Origin: Glutamicibacter sp. MNS18
GTDB taxonomy: Bacteria > Actinomycetota > Actinomycetes > Actinomycetales > Micrococcaceae
DNA: 64,000 bases
Direction of reading: 5' to 3'
Assembly: GCF_026107515.2 (NCBI RefSeq)
Contig: NZ_JAPCHW010000004.1
Span: 372,001-436,000 of the forward strand
The stretch's first letter is position 1; the number at the start of each line of letters is the position of its first letter. The position numbers and the translations under genes were made by a program. Under the pieces are notes generated by a model. It did not search any database. It was not told the origin of the DNA and was given only the letters and a program-made list of their open reading frames with translations. Positions 17,480 to 26,751 of the stretch are shown here, piece by piece.

Positions 17480-18412
17480 ATGGCCCTTGAACCGCTTGAT
17501 CAGCTCACCGGATTGTCCTATGCCAAAGGCCACGCCACAGGCAACGACTTCGTGATGCTCGCGGACCCGGAAGGGAACTTGGACCTGCAATCCGTGCACG
17601 TTGCCGCCCTGGCGGATCGGCATTTCGGCTTGGGCGCCGATGGGGTGATCCGTGCCGTACCCACCGGCAGGGTCCCGGATTATGCCTACCAGCTCGACCA
17701 TGATCCGGAAGCCTACTGGTTCATGGACTACCGCAACGCCGACGGTTCCATTGCGGAGATGTGCGGTAACGGGGTGCGCCTCTTTGTGCACTTCCTGGTC
17801 AAGGAGCAGCTGGTGGAGCTCCCGGTGGGTGGCTCCCTGCGGATGGGAAGCCGTGCCGGAATCAAGGAAGTGACCCGTCTGGAGAACGGCTACGCCGTCA
17901 ACCTCGGGCCGTGGGGATTGGTCCACGCCGAGCAGGCCGCAGCCACCTCGTTGGACAGTACGGTGAAGGTTGCGGGCTGGGAGCAGGCCCGCCCTGCACT
18001 GTCGATCACCATGGGCAACCCGCACACCGTCGTTGCCTTGGCCGAGCTGGCCGAGTTGGATGACCTGGATCTGGTGCACCTACCAGAGGTCAGTCCGGTG
18101 CCGGAGAACGGGACAAATGTCGAATTCGTTGTTCCCGCCGAACCTCTGGTCAGCGAGGGGACCGGACACGTGAGAATGCGGGTGCATGAGCGCGGCGTGG
18201 GGGAGACCCTCTCCTGCGGTACCGGAGCCTGCGCCGCTGCGGCCGCTGTGCGCTACTGGGCGCGGACCACCGCTGTGATCGATGACTGGGTGGTCAATAT
18301 CCCCGGCGGGCAGGTCGGGGTTGCCTTCCGAAAAAACGCGGATGGGACCGAGGACGTGGTGCTGTCCGGGCCGGCGCAACTAGTGGCACGAGGGACCCTG
18401 TCCCCGGAGTAG
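17480..18412 (+). CDS. dapF: Diaminopimelate epimerase
   Basis: It converts LL- to meso-diaminopimelate for lysine and peptidoglycan synthesis. It has 310 residues with the two catalytic cysteines in EMCGNGVRL (Cys95) and SCGTGACA (about Cys246), typical of a pyridoxal-independent two-base epimerase. AAGGA lies about ten bases before the ATG. It is the last gene of the miaB-miaA-dapF group, an arrangement common in actinobacteria. Confidence 0.95.
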   Translation: MALEPLDQLTGLSYAKGHATGNDFVMLADPEGNLDLQSVHVAALADRHFGLGADGVIRAVPTGRVPDYAYQLDHDPEAYWFMDYRNADGSIAEMCGNGVRLFVHFLVKEQLVELPVGGSLRMGSRAGIKEVTRLENGYAVNLGPWGLVHAEQAAATSLDSTVKVAGWEQARPALSITMGNPHTVVALAELAELDDLDLVHLPEVSPVPENGTNVEFVVPAEPLVSEGTGHVRMRVHERGVGETLSCGTGACAAAAAVRYWARTTAVIDDWVVNIPGGQVGVAFRKNADGTEDVVLSGPAQLVARGTLSPE

Positions 18413-18463
18413 GCGCGTGTACGTTCAAGATATCAATGTAGGATATCCGGATTGCGCGCGGGC

Positions 18464-19072
18464 CTAATGCCCGGGCCGGGAGACCTTGAGGATGCGGAAC
18501 CCCTTGGAGCTGGTCTCACGGGTGACGCTCCAGCTCGCAGGCAATTGGCCAACGAGCCACTTCTGCAAGGAGTCACTACCCAGGTTCTTCTGCACGACCA
18601 TCCAGGCTTCGCCGCCCGGTGCCAGTCGTGGCAACCACAGCAACAGCAGCTCATGCAGTGCATCCTTGCCCACCCTGATGGGCGGATTGGACCAAATGGT
18701 ATCGAACTGCACGTCCGGGTCGATCTCCTGCGGACGAGCCACCCGCAGGTTGCCCAATCCAAGGGACTGGGCATTCAGGCGCGCCAATTCGATCGAACGC
18801 TCATTGACCTCAACACCGTACACGGTACCTTCTGGATTCTGCAGGGCAGCGGTCATGGCAATGGGCCCCCAACCGCACCCGATATCCAGAACAGTGCCAC
18901 GCGGCGCTGGAACATGTTCCAGAAGGACCGCCGTACCTTTATCCAAACCGGTAGGGGAGAAAATCCCCGAGGCGGTCTGGACATCGAGGGATCGGCCATT
19001 GAGCTCCACCGAAATGGTGCGCCGTTCATCGGCGGAGGCTGGGGTGGCGCTGAAATAGTGATCCGAACTCAT
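18464..19072 (-). CDS. Class I SAM-dependent methyltransferase (RsmC-like)
   Basis: This 202-residue protein has SAM-binding motif I VLDIGCGWGPIA and motif IV NPPIR, the latter marking N-methylation of nucleic-acid bases. The fold and motif order match the C-terminal half of RsmC (16S rRNA m2G1207 methyltransferase). Actinobacterial versions often consist of this half only, so the rRNA target is inferred. It is convergent with dapF and divergent from hflX. A TANNNT hexamer lies six bases before the ATG, with no clear ribosome-binding site. Confidence 0.88.
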   Translation of the reverse strand: MSSDHYFSATPASADERRTISVELNGRSLDVQTASGIFSPTGLDKGTAVLLEHVPAPRGTVLDIGCGWGPIAMTAALQNPEGTVYGVEVNERSIELARLNAQSLGLGNLRVARPQEIDPDVQFDTIWSNPPIRVGKDALHELLLLWLPRLAPGGEAWMVVQKNLGSDSLQKWLVGQLPASWSVTRETSSKGFRILKVSRPGH

Positions 19073-19084
19073 AAGGGAAGGTTA
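19073..19084 (-). promoter_or_regulatory. -10 element for leaderless methyltransferase transcript
   Basis: On the minus strand TAACCT is followed by six bases (TCCCTT) and the ATG, the same geometry as at ftsK, hisC and argC. Confidence 0.5.
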
Positions 19085-19481
19085 TCCCGTGCGCCCGACC
19101 GGCAACAAACGTTGTGGTGTACGCGATATATGCAGGGTCCCCGATGACTGATAGAGTTTTCCCTATGACTCTGATTTTCGCCTAATCCCGTCCAGCACGG
19201 TAACCCACGGATCCCGCCGCATCTTCGGGCGCTGTTTCACGCGCCAACGGCCTGGATGATCCTCGGGCGAAAACAGGTCTTTATCCTTGAGAACCCGGCC
19301 AGGGCTCTCGCTGACAGGGCCCCGCTACCCGCTCGTTCCCAGTGTGTTGCCGTATCCATCTCCAGCAGGCCAACAGCATGAGAGGACTTCCATGCCAAAA
19401 CACACACATCATTCCCGTGGCACATCGCCAACCGGGGGTGCCGAGCACTATTCTGGAATATACAGCACTTCAAAGGGGAAC
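19085..19481. other. Intergenic region upstream of hflX
   Basis: About 400 bases separate the divergent methyltransferase and hflX. The hflX frame is open back to an ATG at 19392, which has AGAGGA five bases upstream, and further to 19287. A TATACA hexamer occurs at 19459-19464. I see no separate gene. The region probably holds the hflX promoter and leader. Confidence 0.35.
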
Positions 19482-21050
19482 ATGACCAACACCGAGCCGA
19501 ACGAGAACGACCTGCCACTGGATGAGCAGCAGATCCAGTCCGCCATCGAACGCATCCTGGCCGCAGACAGCCAGCAGGCACCGGCCACGCATCGATTCGT
19601 TGGCGAGGAGGATGACCACATCTTCACCAACCGTGCGACCGCACTGGACAACTTCGTACAGGAGCACACCGAATTCGATGGCTTCCAGGAAGATCTGGCC
19701 GATCGTCGGGCGCTGCGTCGTGTAGCTGGTCTATCGACCGAGCTCGAGGACGTCACCGAGGTCGAAAACCGCCAACTGCGCCTGGAGCGTGTGGTACTGG
19801 CCGGGATCTGGACCGACGGGTCCGCCATCGATGCGGAAAACTCCCTTCGCGAGTTGGCTGCTTTGGCCGAAACCGCTGGCTCGGAGGTGCTTGATGGATT
19901 GGTCCAGCGCCGCCTGAAGGCTGACCCCAGCACATACCTGGGGTCGGGGAAGGCCGAGGAACTACGCGGTATTGTTGCCGAAACCGGGGCCGACACCGTC
20001 ATCGTTGACGATGAGATCTCCCCGTCGCAACGTCGTGCCCTGGAAGACATCGTCAAGGTCAAGGTCATCGACCGGACCGCACTGATCCTTGACATCTTCG
20101 CCCAGCATGCCCAGTCGCGTGAGGGCAAGGCGCAGGTGGAACTGGCCCAGCTGGAATACCTCCTGCCCCGCCTGCGTGGTTGGGGTGACTCGATGTCCCG
20201 GCAGGCAGGTGGCCGTGTAGGCGCCGCCGGTGGAGGTATCGGATCGCGCGGCCCGGGTGAAACCAAGATCGAAATGGACCGGCGGCGCATTCGCGACCGG
20301 ATGGCCAAGCTACGTCGCCAGATCAAGGGCATGAAGCCGGCCCGTGAAGCCAAGCGTGCCAACCGCAAGCGCAACGAGGTCCCGTCGGTGGCGATCGCCG
20401 GATATACCAACGCGGGCAAGTCCTCGTTGCTCAACCGCCTGACCAACGCCGGGGTGCTGGTTGAGAACGCGCTCTTCGCCACCCTGGATCCCACGGTTCG
20501 CCAGTCCGAGACCACCGACGGGTTGACCTATACGCTGGCCGACACCGTCGGGTTCGTGTCGAACCTGCCTACCCAGCTGGTGGAGGCCTTCCGCTCCACG
20601 CTGGAGGAAATCGCCGACTCTGACCTGATCCTGCACGTCGTGGATGCCTCGCACCCGGATCCGGAAGGACAGATCGCTGCTGTGCGCAAGGTCCTGACCG
20701 AGGTGGATGCCATGCACATCCCGGAAATCATCGTATTGAACAAGGCCGATGTGGCCGATCAGTTCGTGATTGAGCGGATCCGCAACCGGGAGTCGAATTG
20801 CGTGGTGGTTTCGGCCTATACGGGTCAGGGCATCGAGGAGCTGCTCGGGAGGATCAGTGCCTCGATCCCGCGCCCGGACATCCAGCTCGAAGTCCTCATC
20901 CCGTATGGGCGCGGAGACCTGGTGGCCAAACTGCACCAGGCCGAAGCCGAGATCCTGGATAGTGAACACCTGGAAAACGGAACCCGCATGATCGTCAAGG
21001 TCCGCAAGTCGTTGGCTGCGGAGTTGGAGCAATACAACATTCATGGATAA
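19482..21050 (+). CDS. hflX: Ribosome-associated GTPase HflX
   Basis: HflX is an OBG-class GTPase that splits stalled or hibernating 70S ribosomes. It shows the N-terminal HflX domain (LASGKAEEL-like YLGSGKAEELRGI), the glycine-rich linker GRVGAAGGGIGSRGPGETK, the G-domain P-loop AGYTNAGKSSL, DTVGF and NKAD, and a C-terminal domain. I chose the ATG with AAAGG five bases upstream, giving 522 residues. An ATG 30 codons earlier, with AGAGGA upstream, is a real alternative. It overlaps the dinG start by eight bases. Confidence 0.93.
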   Translation: MTNTEPNENDLPLDEQQIQSAIERILAADSQQAPATHRFVGEEDDHIFTNRATALDNFVQEHTEFDGFQEDLADRRALRRVAGLSTELEDVTEVENRQLRLERVVLAGIWTDGSAIDAENSLRELAALAETAGSEVLDGLVQRRLKADPSTYLGSGKAEELRGIVAETGADTVIVDDEISPSQRRALEDIVKVKVIDRTALILDIFAQHAQSREGKAQVELAQLEYLLPRLRGWGDSMSRQAGGRVGAAGGGIGSRGPGETKIEMDRRRIRDRMAKLRRQIKGMKPAREAKRANRKRNEVPSVAIAGYTNAGKSSLLNRLTNAGVLVENALFATLDPTVRQSETTDGLTYTLADTVGFVSNLPTQLVEAFRSTLEEIADSDLILHVVDASHPDPEGQIAAVRKVLTEVDAMHIPEIIVLNKADVADQFVIERIRNRESNCVVVSAYTGQGIEELLGRISASIPRPDIQLEVLIPYGRGDLVAKLHQAEAEILDSEHLENGTRMIVKVRKSLAAELEQYNIHG

Positions 21051-23034
21051 GCAGCAGCAGGCGCTGGACCTCCTGGAAGCGGCGGTCACCGCAATGGGTG
21101 GCCAAAGCCGAACTGGTCAACAGGAAATGGTTCGTCAGGTGGTCCGCTCGCTGGAGGAAGAGGAGCACTTGCTGGTGCAGGCTGGCACCGGTACCGGCAA
21201 GTCCATGGGCTACCTCATTCCGGCGCTGGCCCACGCACAGACGTCGGCCAAACCGGTGATAGTCTCCACCGCGACCCTCGCCCTGCAATCGCAGATTGTG
21301 GGCCGGGATGTCCCGCGCCTGCTCGCGGCCCTGAAAGGCAAGTTGGCACGCCCCATGGACGTGTCCCTGCTGAAAGGGCGTTCCAATTACCTCTGCCAAT
21401 ACAAGCTTGGCGGCGGGTACCCGGACGATGAAGGCACCTTGTTCTCCATGGACGACGCCCCGGCCCCCGGCCAGATGTTTTCGCCACTGGCCACCGAAGT
21501 CATGAAGCTGCGCGAATGGGCCGAGGAAACCGAATCCGGGGATCGTGATGAGCTGGTCCCCGGGGTCTCGGACAAGGCCTGGCGCCAGGTTTCGGTCTCC
21601 GCCATGGAATGCCTGGGATCCCAGAAATGCCCGATGGCTGACGAGTGCTTCTCCGAGATGGCGCGTGCCCATGCCGCCGAGGCCGATGTGGTGATCACCA
21701 ACCATGCGCTGTTGGCGGTCTCCGCCTTCGAGGGATTGTCGGTACTCCCCGATTTCGACGTGGCTATCATCGATGAGGCACACGAATTGCAGGATCGGGT
21801 GACCTCCTCGGTCGCCAGCGCACTGTCCCCACGCACCGTGCTGACCGCGGCCGGATCCATGAAACGGCACTGCGCGATGAACGTGGATGAACTGGTCAAC
21901 GCCGCCAACCGGCTGGACAAATCGCTGTCTGGCCAGGCCACGGGGCTGTTGGAGCGCGGCCTGGATGAGGCAACGGGAATCGCGTTGAACGATATCGCCG
22001 AGCAGGCGCGGCTGGCCCTGTCCCTGTCCAAACCGGAATCCGGGGACCCAGTCGACGGCGGACGGCAGACCGCACGTTCCCAGATGCAGGCGGTCCTGGA
22101 CGATTCTTTGCGGATGCTGGAACACGAAGAACGCCGAGAGGTCATCTGGACCTCACGGCCTCGCGAATTCGTCGAGGGCCGCGGATATGTGGAAGCCGAT
22201 GAGTCCCAGCCCGCCACCTTGAATGTCGCCCCGCTGTCCGTGGCGGGGAAACTTCGTGAAGGGCTCTTCGACGGGCGCACGGTGATCCTGACCAGTGCCA
22301 CGTTGGCTATCGGTGCCCAATTCGATTCCGTGGCCGGTTCGCTGGGACTGATCGGGCAGGGGGCACCTTCCTGGCAGGGTATCGACGTGGGCAGCCCGTT
22401 CGATTACCCAAAGCAGGGGATCCTCTACGTGGCCAAGCACCTGCCCAAGCCCGGCCGCCAACTGAGCGCCGAAACACTGGACGAGATCGAGGACCTGATC
22501 GAGGCATCCGGGGGTGGTGCGCTGGTGTTGTTCACTTCCCGGCGTTCGGCCGAGGAAGCCGCGGCAATCCTGAGACCCAAGCTCGACGTACCGATCCTGT
22601 GCCAGGGAGAAGCCAGCATGAAGTCGCTGGTTGCCGACTTCAGTGCCGACAGGGATTCCTGCCTCTTCGGCACCATGACCCTCTGGCAGGGGGTGGATGT
22701 GCCGGGGGACTCCTGCCGCCTGGTCATCATCGACAAGATCCCGTTCCCTCGACCCGACGACCCGATCGCCAAGGCGCGTACCCAGGATATCGCCCGTCAC
22801 GGCGGCAACGGCTTCATGCAGGTTTCGGCATCTCATGCGGCGGTACGCTTGGCCCAGGGCGCCGGTCGCCTGATCCGTTCGGTCAACGACAAGGGCGTGG
22901 TGGCGGTCCTCGACTCGAGGATGGCCACCGCCCGGTACGGCAGCTACCTGAAGGCCTCGTTGCCGCCGATGTGGCCGACCCCGGACAAGAAGGTCATCAC
23001 CGGGGTACTGAAACGGATGAACCCCAATAAGTAG
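21043..23034 (+). CDS. dinG: DinG-family ATP-dependent DNA helicase
   Basis: This XPD/DinG-like superfamily 2 helicase has 663 residues, Walker A QAGTGTGKS and DEAH box IIDEAHEL. Four cysteines fit a 4Fe-4S cluster: one in NYLCQYK and three in MECLGSQKCPMADEC. C-terminal motifs V and VI include GAGRLIRS. The family unwinds forked or R-loop DNA during repair. The start overlaps the end of hflX by eight bases. No LexA box is visible before it, so SOS control is not evident here despite the name. Confidence 0.93.
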   Translation: MDKQQQALDLLEAAVTAMGGQSRTGQQEMVRQVVRSLEEEEHLLVQAGTGTGKSMGYLIPALAHAQTSAKPVIVSTATLALQSQIVGRDVPRLLAALKGKLARPMDVSLLKGRSNYLCQYKLGGGYPDDEGTLFSMDDAPAPGQMFSPLATEVMKLREWAEETESGDRDELVPGVSDKAWRQVSVSAMECLGSQKCPMADECFSEMARAHAAEADVVITNHALLAVSAFEGLSVLPDFDVAIIDEAHELQDRVTSSVASALSPRTVLTAAGSMKRHCAMNVDELVNAANRLDKSLSGQATGLLERGLDEATGIALNDIAEQARLALSLSKPESGDPVDGGRQTARSQMQAVLDDSLRMLEHEERREVIWTSRPREFVEGRGYVEADESQPATLNVAPLSVAGKLREGLFDGRTVILTSATLAIGAQFDSVAGSLGLIGQGAPSWQGIDVGSPFDYPKQGILYVAKHLPKPGRQLSAETLDEIEDLIEASGGGALVLFTSRRSAEEAAAILRPKLDVPILCQGEASMKSLVADFSADRDSCLFGTMTLWQGVDVPGDSCRLVIIDKIPFPRPDDPIAKARTQDIARHGGNGFMQVSASHAAVRLAQGAGRLIRSVNDKGVVAVLDSRMATARYGSYLKASLPPMWPTPDKKVITGVLKRMNPNK

Positions 23035-23076
23035 CCGGTCCACGGTAAGACCCGCCGGTAGCGGAAGGAACAGCCG

Positions 23077-24129
23077 ATGACAGGTTCCTGGGAAACGCGG
23101 GCCGCAGCCGCCGCGGATGAGGTCCATAGCCAATTCGGCCACCGGTTGCCGGGCCTGCCAGGAACCTGGATCGGTGCGCTGCACCCGCGGGACAGTGAGA
23201 GCGCGGAACAGACCCCACCCGCACGGCTTCGGGCAAAGCTGAAGGCTCCCATCGCGGAATGGCATTACTGGTGGCAGGCCCACTATCTTGATGCGATCTG
23301 CGATACCGGATTCCGAAAGCTCCACCGTGGCGAGCCTGCAGCAGCGCGTCACGAGGCGATGCTTGGGGAACAGCTGCTGCGGGGAATCCGGCTGCGGAAC
23401 CTGGGACGGTTCCCCAACTACTTCTATGACGACATGGCCTGGCTCGCGCTGTCCAGCTTCCGCCTTAACCGGTTGTCCGCCCAGGTGCGCGGGCGACCGT
23501 CTCGTTTGGCCGGCACCGCACAAAAAACACTGACACGGCAACTTCATCGCGCTGGTGACCAGGTGCTTGGGGGAGGGCTGTACTGGTCACGCCAGCGTGC
23601 CTTCAAGAACACCCCGGTCAACGCCCCAGCGGCCCTGCATTTTGCCAGGATCGGCGAACACGACCGGGCCAGGGAACTGGTCGACTGGCTACGGGGACGG
23701 CTTTTCGACAGTGATCTGGGCCTGTATCTGGACGGAATCCACCTGGAGACCAATGGTCCTCGACTGGATCACAGGCTTTTCACCTACAACCAGGGGCCGA
23801 TCATCGGTGCGCTGCTGGAGCTGGGCTCACCAGAGGACCTGGAACAGGTCGCCGATCTGATCGAGGCGGTGGCGCAGCACATGTACACCGGTGGACAGGG
23901 GCTCAGATTGGAATACGGCGGAGATGGAAACCTCTTCACCGGAATCCTGTGCCGTTACCTTGTCCTGGCGGCCAATGACCGGCGGCTGCCTCCGCCGGCG
24001 CGCACACTGTCCGGAACCATGGTCAGGGAAACCGCGGAACGAATAGCGGGGCAGGTCCCTTCGCTGCTATCCGCCGCAATCCAGCGGTGGAGTCTGTTCA
24101 ACGCCGCCGCATCGTTGCCCCGCGTGTAA
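23077..24129 (+). CDS. Glycoside hydrolase family 76 protein
   Basis: This 350-residue (alpha/alpha)6-barrel protein matches GH76, the family of endo-alpha-1,6-mannanases. The paired aspartates of the active site appear in YFYDDMAWLAL (Asp118, Asp119). Conserved GGGLYWSRQRAFKNTPVNAP and FTYNQGPIIGALLEL follow. No signal peptide is visible, so it is probably cytoplasmic, which is usual for actinobacterial relatives but odd for a wall-mannan hydrolase. Its real substrate is unknown. AAGGAA precedes the ATG. Confidence 0.85.
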   Translation: MTGSWETRAAAAADEVHSQFGHRLPGLPGTWIGALHPRDSESAEQTPPARLRAKLKAPIAEWHYWWQAHYLDAICDTGFRKLHRGEPAAARHEAMLGEQLLRGIRLRNLGRFPNYFYDDMAWLALSSFRLNRLSAQVRGRPSRLAGTAQKTLTRQLHRAGDQVLGGGLYWSRQRAFKNTPVNAPAALHFARIGEHDRARELVDWLRGRLFDSDLGLYLDGIHLETNGPRLDHRLFTYNQGPIIGALLELGSPEDLEQVADLIEAVAQHMYTGGQGLRLEYGGDGNLFTGILCRYLVLAANDRRLPPPARTLSGTMVRETAERIAGQVPSLLSAAIQRWSLFNAAASLPRV

Positions 24130-24206
24130 GCCCGCCCCGGGCAGGGTGGCAGACAACGGGACGCGCCCAGAGCGTCCTTTGCCGGCCGCCCGGCGCCCGA
24201 TCGGGT

Positions 24207-24926
24207 CTAGAGCGAACGCATGACCGAAACCACTTTGCCCATGATGGTGGCGCTATCGCCCAGGATGGGTTCGTAGCGCGAGTTCTGCGGTAGGAGCCAG
24301 GTGTGGCCATCACGTTGGCGGAAGGTCTTGACCGTGGCTTCCTCATCCAGCAGCGCGGCGACGATATCGCCGTTCTCCGCGGTCTGCTGCCGGCGCACCA
24401 CTACCCAGTCGCCATCGCAGATCGCTGCATCAACCATTGAGTCTCCAGAAACCCGCAACATGAACAATTCCCCATGGCCCACCAGCTGGCGTGGCAAGGA
24501 GAAGACGTCTTCGACGCTTTGTTCCGCGAGGATCGGTCCACCGGCCGCGATGCGTCCGACAAGTGGCACCATGGTGGTGTCTGCTGAGGAGCTCAGCTCA
24601 ATGACCTTGCTGTCATCAACCGGCTTGGCGCTATCCTCGATCACCTTCTCGGTTGCTTCACCATCGTCATTCAGCTGAAGAGGCAGCAGGATCTCCATGG
24701 CGCGTGGCCGGCGGGGATCCTTTCGGATGTACCCCAGCTTCTCCAGCTGGCCCAACTGGTGGGTGACCGAGGAAAGGCTGGCCAAGCCGACGGAGTCGCC
24801 AATCTCACGCATCGAGGGCGGATAGCCGTTCTTGCCGATCGCCCGCTGGATGGTCTCCAGGATCTTCTTCTGCCGGATGGTCAGCGACCGAGCATTGGCA
24901 CGCGGTGTGCGTTGTGATGCTGACAT
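24207..24926 (-). CDS. lexA: SOS repressor LexA
   Basis: This is the transcriptional repressor of the DNA-damage response. The N-terminal winged helix (~15-80, [17 protein letters not shown]) binds SOS boxes. The self-cleavage site is Ala128-Gly129 (RIAAGGP), with the Ser163 (SGDSM)/Lys200 (ATVKTF) dyad. It has 239 residues. It is transcribed away from a LysM gene across a control region with two clear SOS boxes, one overlapping its own -35 element, so it is autoregulated. Confidence 0.97.
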   Translation of the reverse strand: MSASQRTPRANARSLTIRQKKILETIQRAIGKNGYPPSMREIGDSVGLASLSSVTHQLGQLEKLGYIRKDPRRPRAMEILLPLQLNDDGEATEKVIEDSAKPVDDSKVIELSSSADTTMVPLVGRIAAGGPILAEQSVEDVFSLPRQLVGHGELFMLRVSGDSMVDAAICDGDWVVVRRQQTAENGDIVAALLDEEATVKTFRQRDGHTWLLPQNSRYEPILGDSATIMGKVVSVMRSL

Positions 24927-25022
24927 GTGATTTCTGCCTTCCCTAGCGTTCGTCTTTCCAACTGAGCGCTCAAACTGTCGGTGCCGGGTGTTGTGATGTT
25001 CCCATGCTCGGTTTACTTCGAA

Positions 25023-25063
25023 ATCTTAGTAGATTTCGAGTGATCTTTCAAAGATTTGTTCGA
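25023..25063 (-). promoter_or_regulatory. lexA promoter with overlapping SOS box
   Basis: On the minus strand TTGAAA (25046-25051) and TAAGAT (25023-25028) are separated by 17 bases. The box TCGAAC-AAAT-CTTTGA (25048-25063) overlaps the -35 element, which would allow LexA to repress its own gene. Confidence 0.7.
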
Positions 25064-25112
25064 ATTGTCTGGACAAGTGTCGCCGGGCTCTGTTAGAAAA
25101 GATGTACTAGAT

Positions 25113-25128
25113 CCGAACATCTGTTCGA
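25113..25128 (+). promoter_or_regulatory. SOS box upstream of the LysM gene
   Basis: CCGAAC-ATCT-GTTCGA matches the LexA consensus at 11 of 12 positions. A partial third copy (CGAATGAACTGTTCG) follows at 25127-25140. A possible -10 element, TTAGAA, lies at 25145-25150, so the box would sit at the -35 region of this gene. Confidence 0.7.
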
Positions 25129-25185
25129 ATGAACTGTTCGAATGTTAGAAACTCACAGCATGTCCGACTTGAGAGGAGATCGACC

Positions 25186-25542
25186 ATGGCCACAACGTCC
25201 TTGGATAAAGATCAGAACAGTGCGCCTATGCGAATCCGGCTCAATCGCCGGGGTTGGGTGGTCCTGGTGGGGGTGCCGGTATTCCTGCTGGCCTTGGCCG
25301 GAACCTTGCTCGTCACCATGTTCAGCAATTCGGTAATGGCCTCGGCCTATGAGCCGGTGGGTGTGCAGACTGTTGAAGTCACCGTGTTGCCTGGCGATAC
25401 GCTCTGGGGGTTGGCCAGTGAATTCGCCGAAGGGTACGACGTGGACTCGGCGGTGCGCTACATCGGCGAAATGAATTCCCTGGAAGGGGCTACCCTGCAA
25501 GCGGGCCAGACCCTGCAGATTCCCGTGCTCGACCAGCCGTAG
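25186..25542 (+). CDS. SOS-controlled LysM membrane protein (YneA/ChiZ-like division inhibitor)
   Basis: The protein has 118 residues: a short basic cytoplasmic N-terminus, one membrane helix (VVLVGVPVFLLALAGTLLVTMF) and a C-terminal LysM domain (VEVTVLPGDTLWGLASEF to LQAGQTLQIPV) outside the cell. A LysM gene divergent from lexA behind an SOS box matches Bacillus yneA and mycobacterial chiZ (Rv2719c), which delay septation after DNA damage. That role is inferred from context and architecture. GAGAGGAG lies seven bases before the chosen ATG. Confidence 0.85.
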   Translation: MATTSLDKDQNSAPMRIRLNRRGWVVLVGVPVFLLALAGTLLVTMFSNSVMASAYEPVGVQTVEVTVLPGDTLWGLASEFAEGYDVDSAVRYIGEMNSLEGATLQAGQTLQIPVLDQP

Positions 25543-25602
25543 TCCCGGTACTTTATTACCGGTAGGAGCGTCACTGATTCACTGCCAGCGACGGCTCCAG
25601 CA

Positions 25603-25614
25603 TAGAATTGCTAC
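25603..25614 (+). promoter_or_regulatory. -10 element for leaderless hisC transcript
   Basis: TAGAAT is followed by six bases and the GTG start. TTCACT (25578-25583) is a possible -35 element at 19 bases. No ribosome-binding site is present. A 6-bp hairpin, CCGGTA/TACCGG, lies just upstream at 25547-25564. Confidence 0.55.
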
Positions 25615-26721
25615 GTGAAAGACCGCAGTGAACTGTTAAGTCAGCTGCCCTTGCGTGAGAATCTCCGCGGGCTCTCCCCTTATGGTGCTCCCCAAATTGA
25701 CGTACCGATCCAGCTGAATGTCAATGAGAACACCCATCCGCTGCCACCAAGCGTGGTAGATGCGATCGCCCAGGAAGTGGCGAAGGCAGCGGCAACACTG
25801 AATCGCTATCCAGACCGTGAGTTCACGCAATTGCGCGAACTGCTTGCAGAGTACCTCGGACATGGATTGAGCGCAGAACACATCTGGGCCGCCAATGGCT
25901 CGAATGAAATCCTGCAACAAATTCTGCAGGCCTTCGGGGGACCTGGCCGTAGCGTGATGAGCTTCGTGCCGACCTACTCCATGTATCCGCTGCTGGCCAG
26001 TGGCACCGATACCGCATTCATCGCCGGCACCCGAGCCGAGGACTTCTCCCTCAGCGCTGAATCAGCTGCCGCGCAGGTGCGGGACCACCGACCGAATCTC
26101 GTGATCCTCTGTTCGCCGAACAACCCCACGGGTACCGCTTTGGGCCTGGACGTCATCGAGGCGGTCTATGAAGCCGCCAGTGAACACGGGGCCATGGTGA
26201 TCGTGGACGAAGCCTACGCCGAGTTCTCCCTGGCTGGAACCAAATCGGCGTTGGGGCTGTTGCCCGGACGCCAGCGCCTGATCGTCACCCGGACCATGTC
26301 CAAGGCCTTCGCTCTGGCCGGCGCACGTCTGGGATACCTGGCCGCCGCACCGGAAGTCAGTGACGCGATTCGACTCGTCCGCCTGCCCTATCACCTCTCG
26401 GCTGTCACCCAGGCCACCGCGATTGCGGCGTTGAAGAACGTTGATGCGTTATTGGCCGAGGTGGAACAGATCAAGACCCAACGCGACCGGATTGTGACCC
26501 GGCTGAAGGATCTGGGTCTCAACCCATCGGTCAGTGATTCCAACTTCGTCTTCTTCGGGGGACTGGAGGATCCCGAGGCGATTTGGCAGGGACTGCTTGA
26601 GGCGGGGATCATTGTGCGTAACAACGGGATTCCTGGCACCCTGCGCGTGACCGCCGGAACCGAGTCGGAAACCACCGCCTTCCTTGATCGGCTCACCGAG
26701 CTGCTTGAGTCCGCGAAATAG
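25615..26721 (+). CDS. hisC: Histidinol-phosphate aminotransferase
   Basis: This PLP enzyme interconverts imidazole-acetol phosphate and histidinol phosphate in histidine synthesis. It has 368 residues of class I/II aminotransferase fold, with SPNNPTGTALG, VDEAYAEF and the PLP-binding lysine in TRTMSKAFALAGARLGY (about Lys230). It heads the hisC-hisB-hisH-priA group. hisD, its usual upstream partner, is not present here. The GTG start appears leaderless. Confidence 0.95.
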   Translation: MKDRSELLSQLPLRENLRGLSPYGAPQIDVPIQLNVNENTHPLPPSVVDAIAQEVAKAAATLNRYPDREFTQLRELLAEYLGHGLSAEHIWAANGSNEILQQILQAFGGPGRSVMSFVPTYSMYPLLASGTDTAFIAGTRAEDFSLSAESAAAQVRDHRPNLVILCSPNNPTGTALGLDVIEAVYEAASEHGAMVIVDEAYAEFSLAGTKSALGLLPGRQRLIVTRTMSKAFALAGARLGYLAAAPEVSDAIRLVRLPYHLSAVTQATAIAALKNVDALLAEVEQIKTQRDRIVTRLKDLGLNPSVSDSNFVFFGGLEDPEAIWQGLLEAGIIVRNNGIPGTLRVTAGTESETTAFLDRLTELLESAK

Positions 26722-26751
26722 CCAACTGCCAGAAGCTAGCGAAGGAATGAC

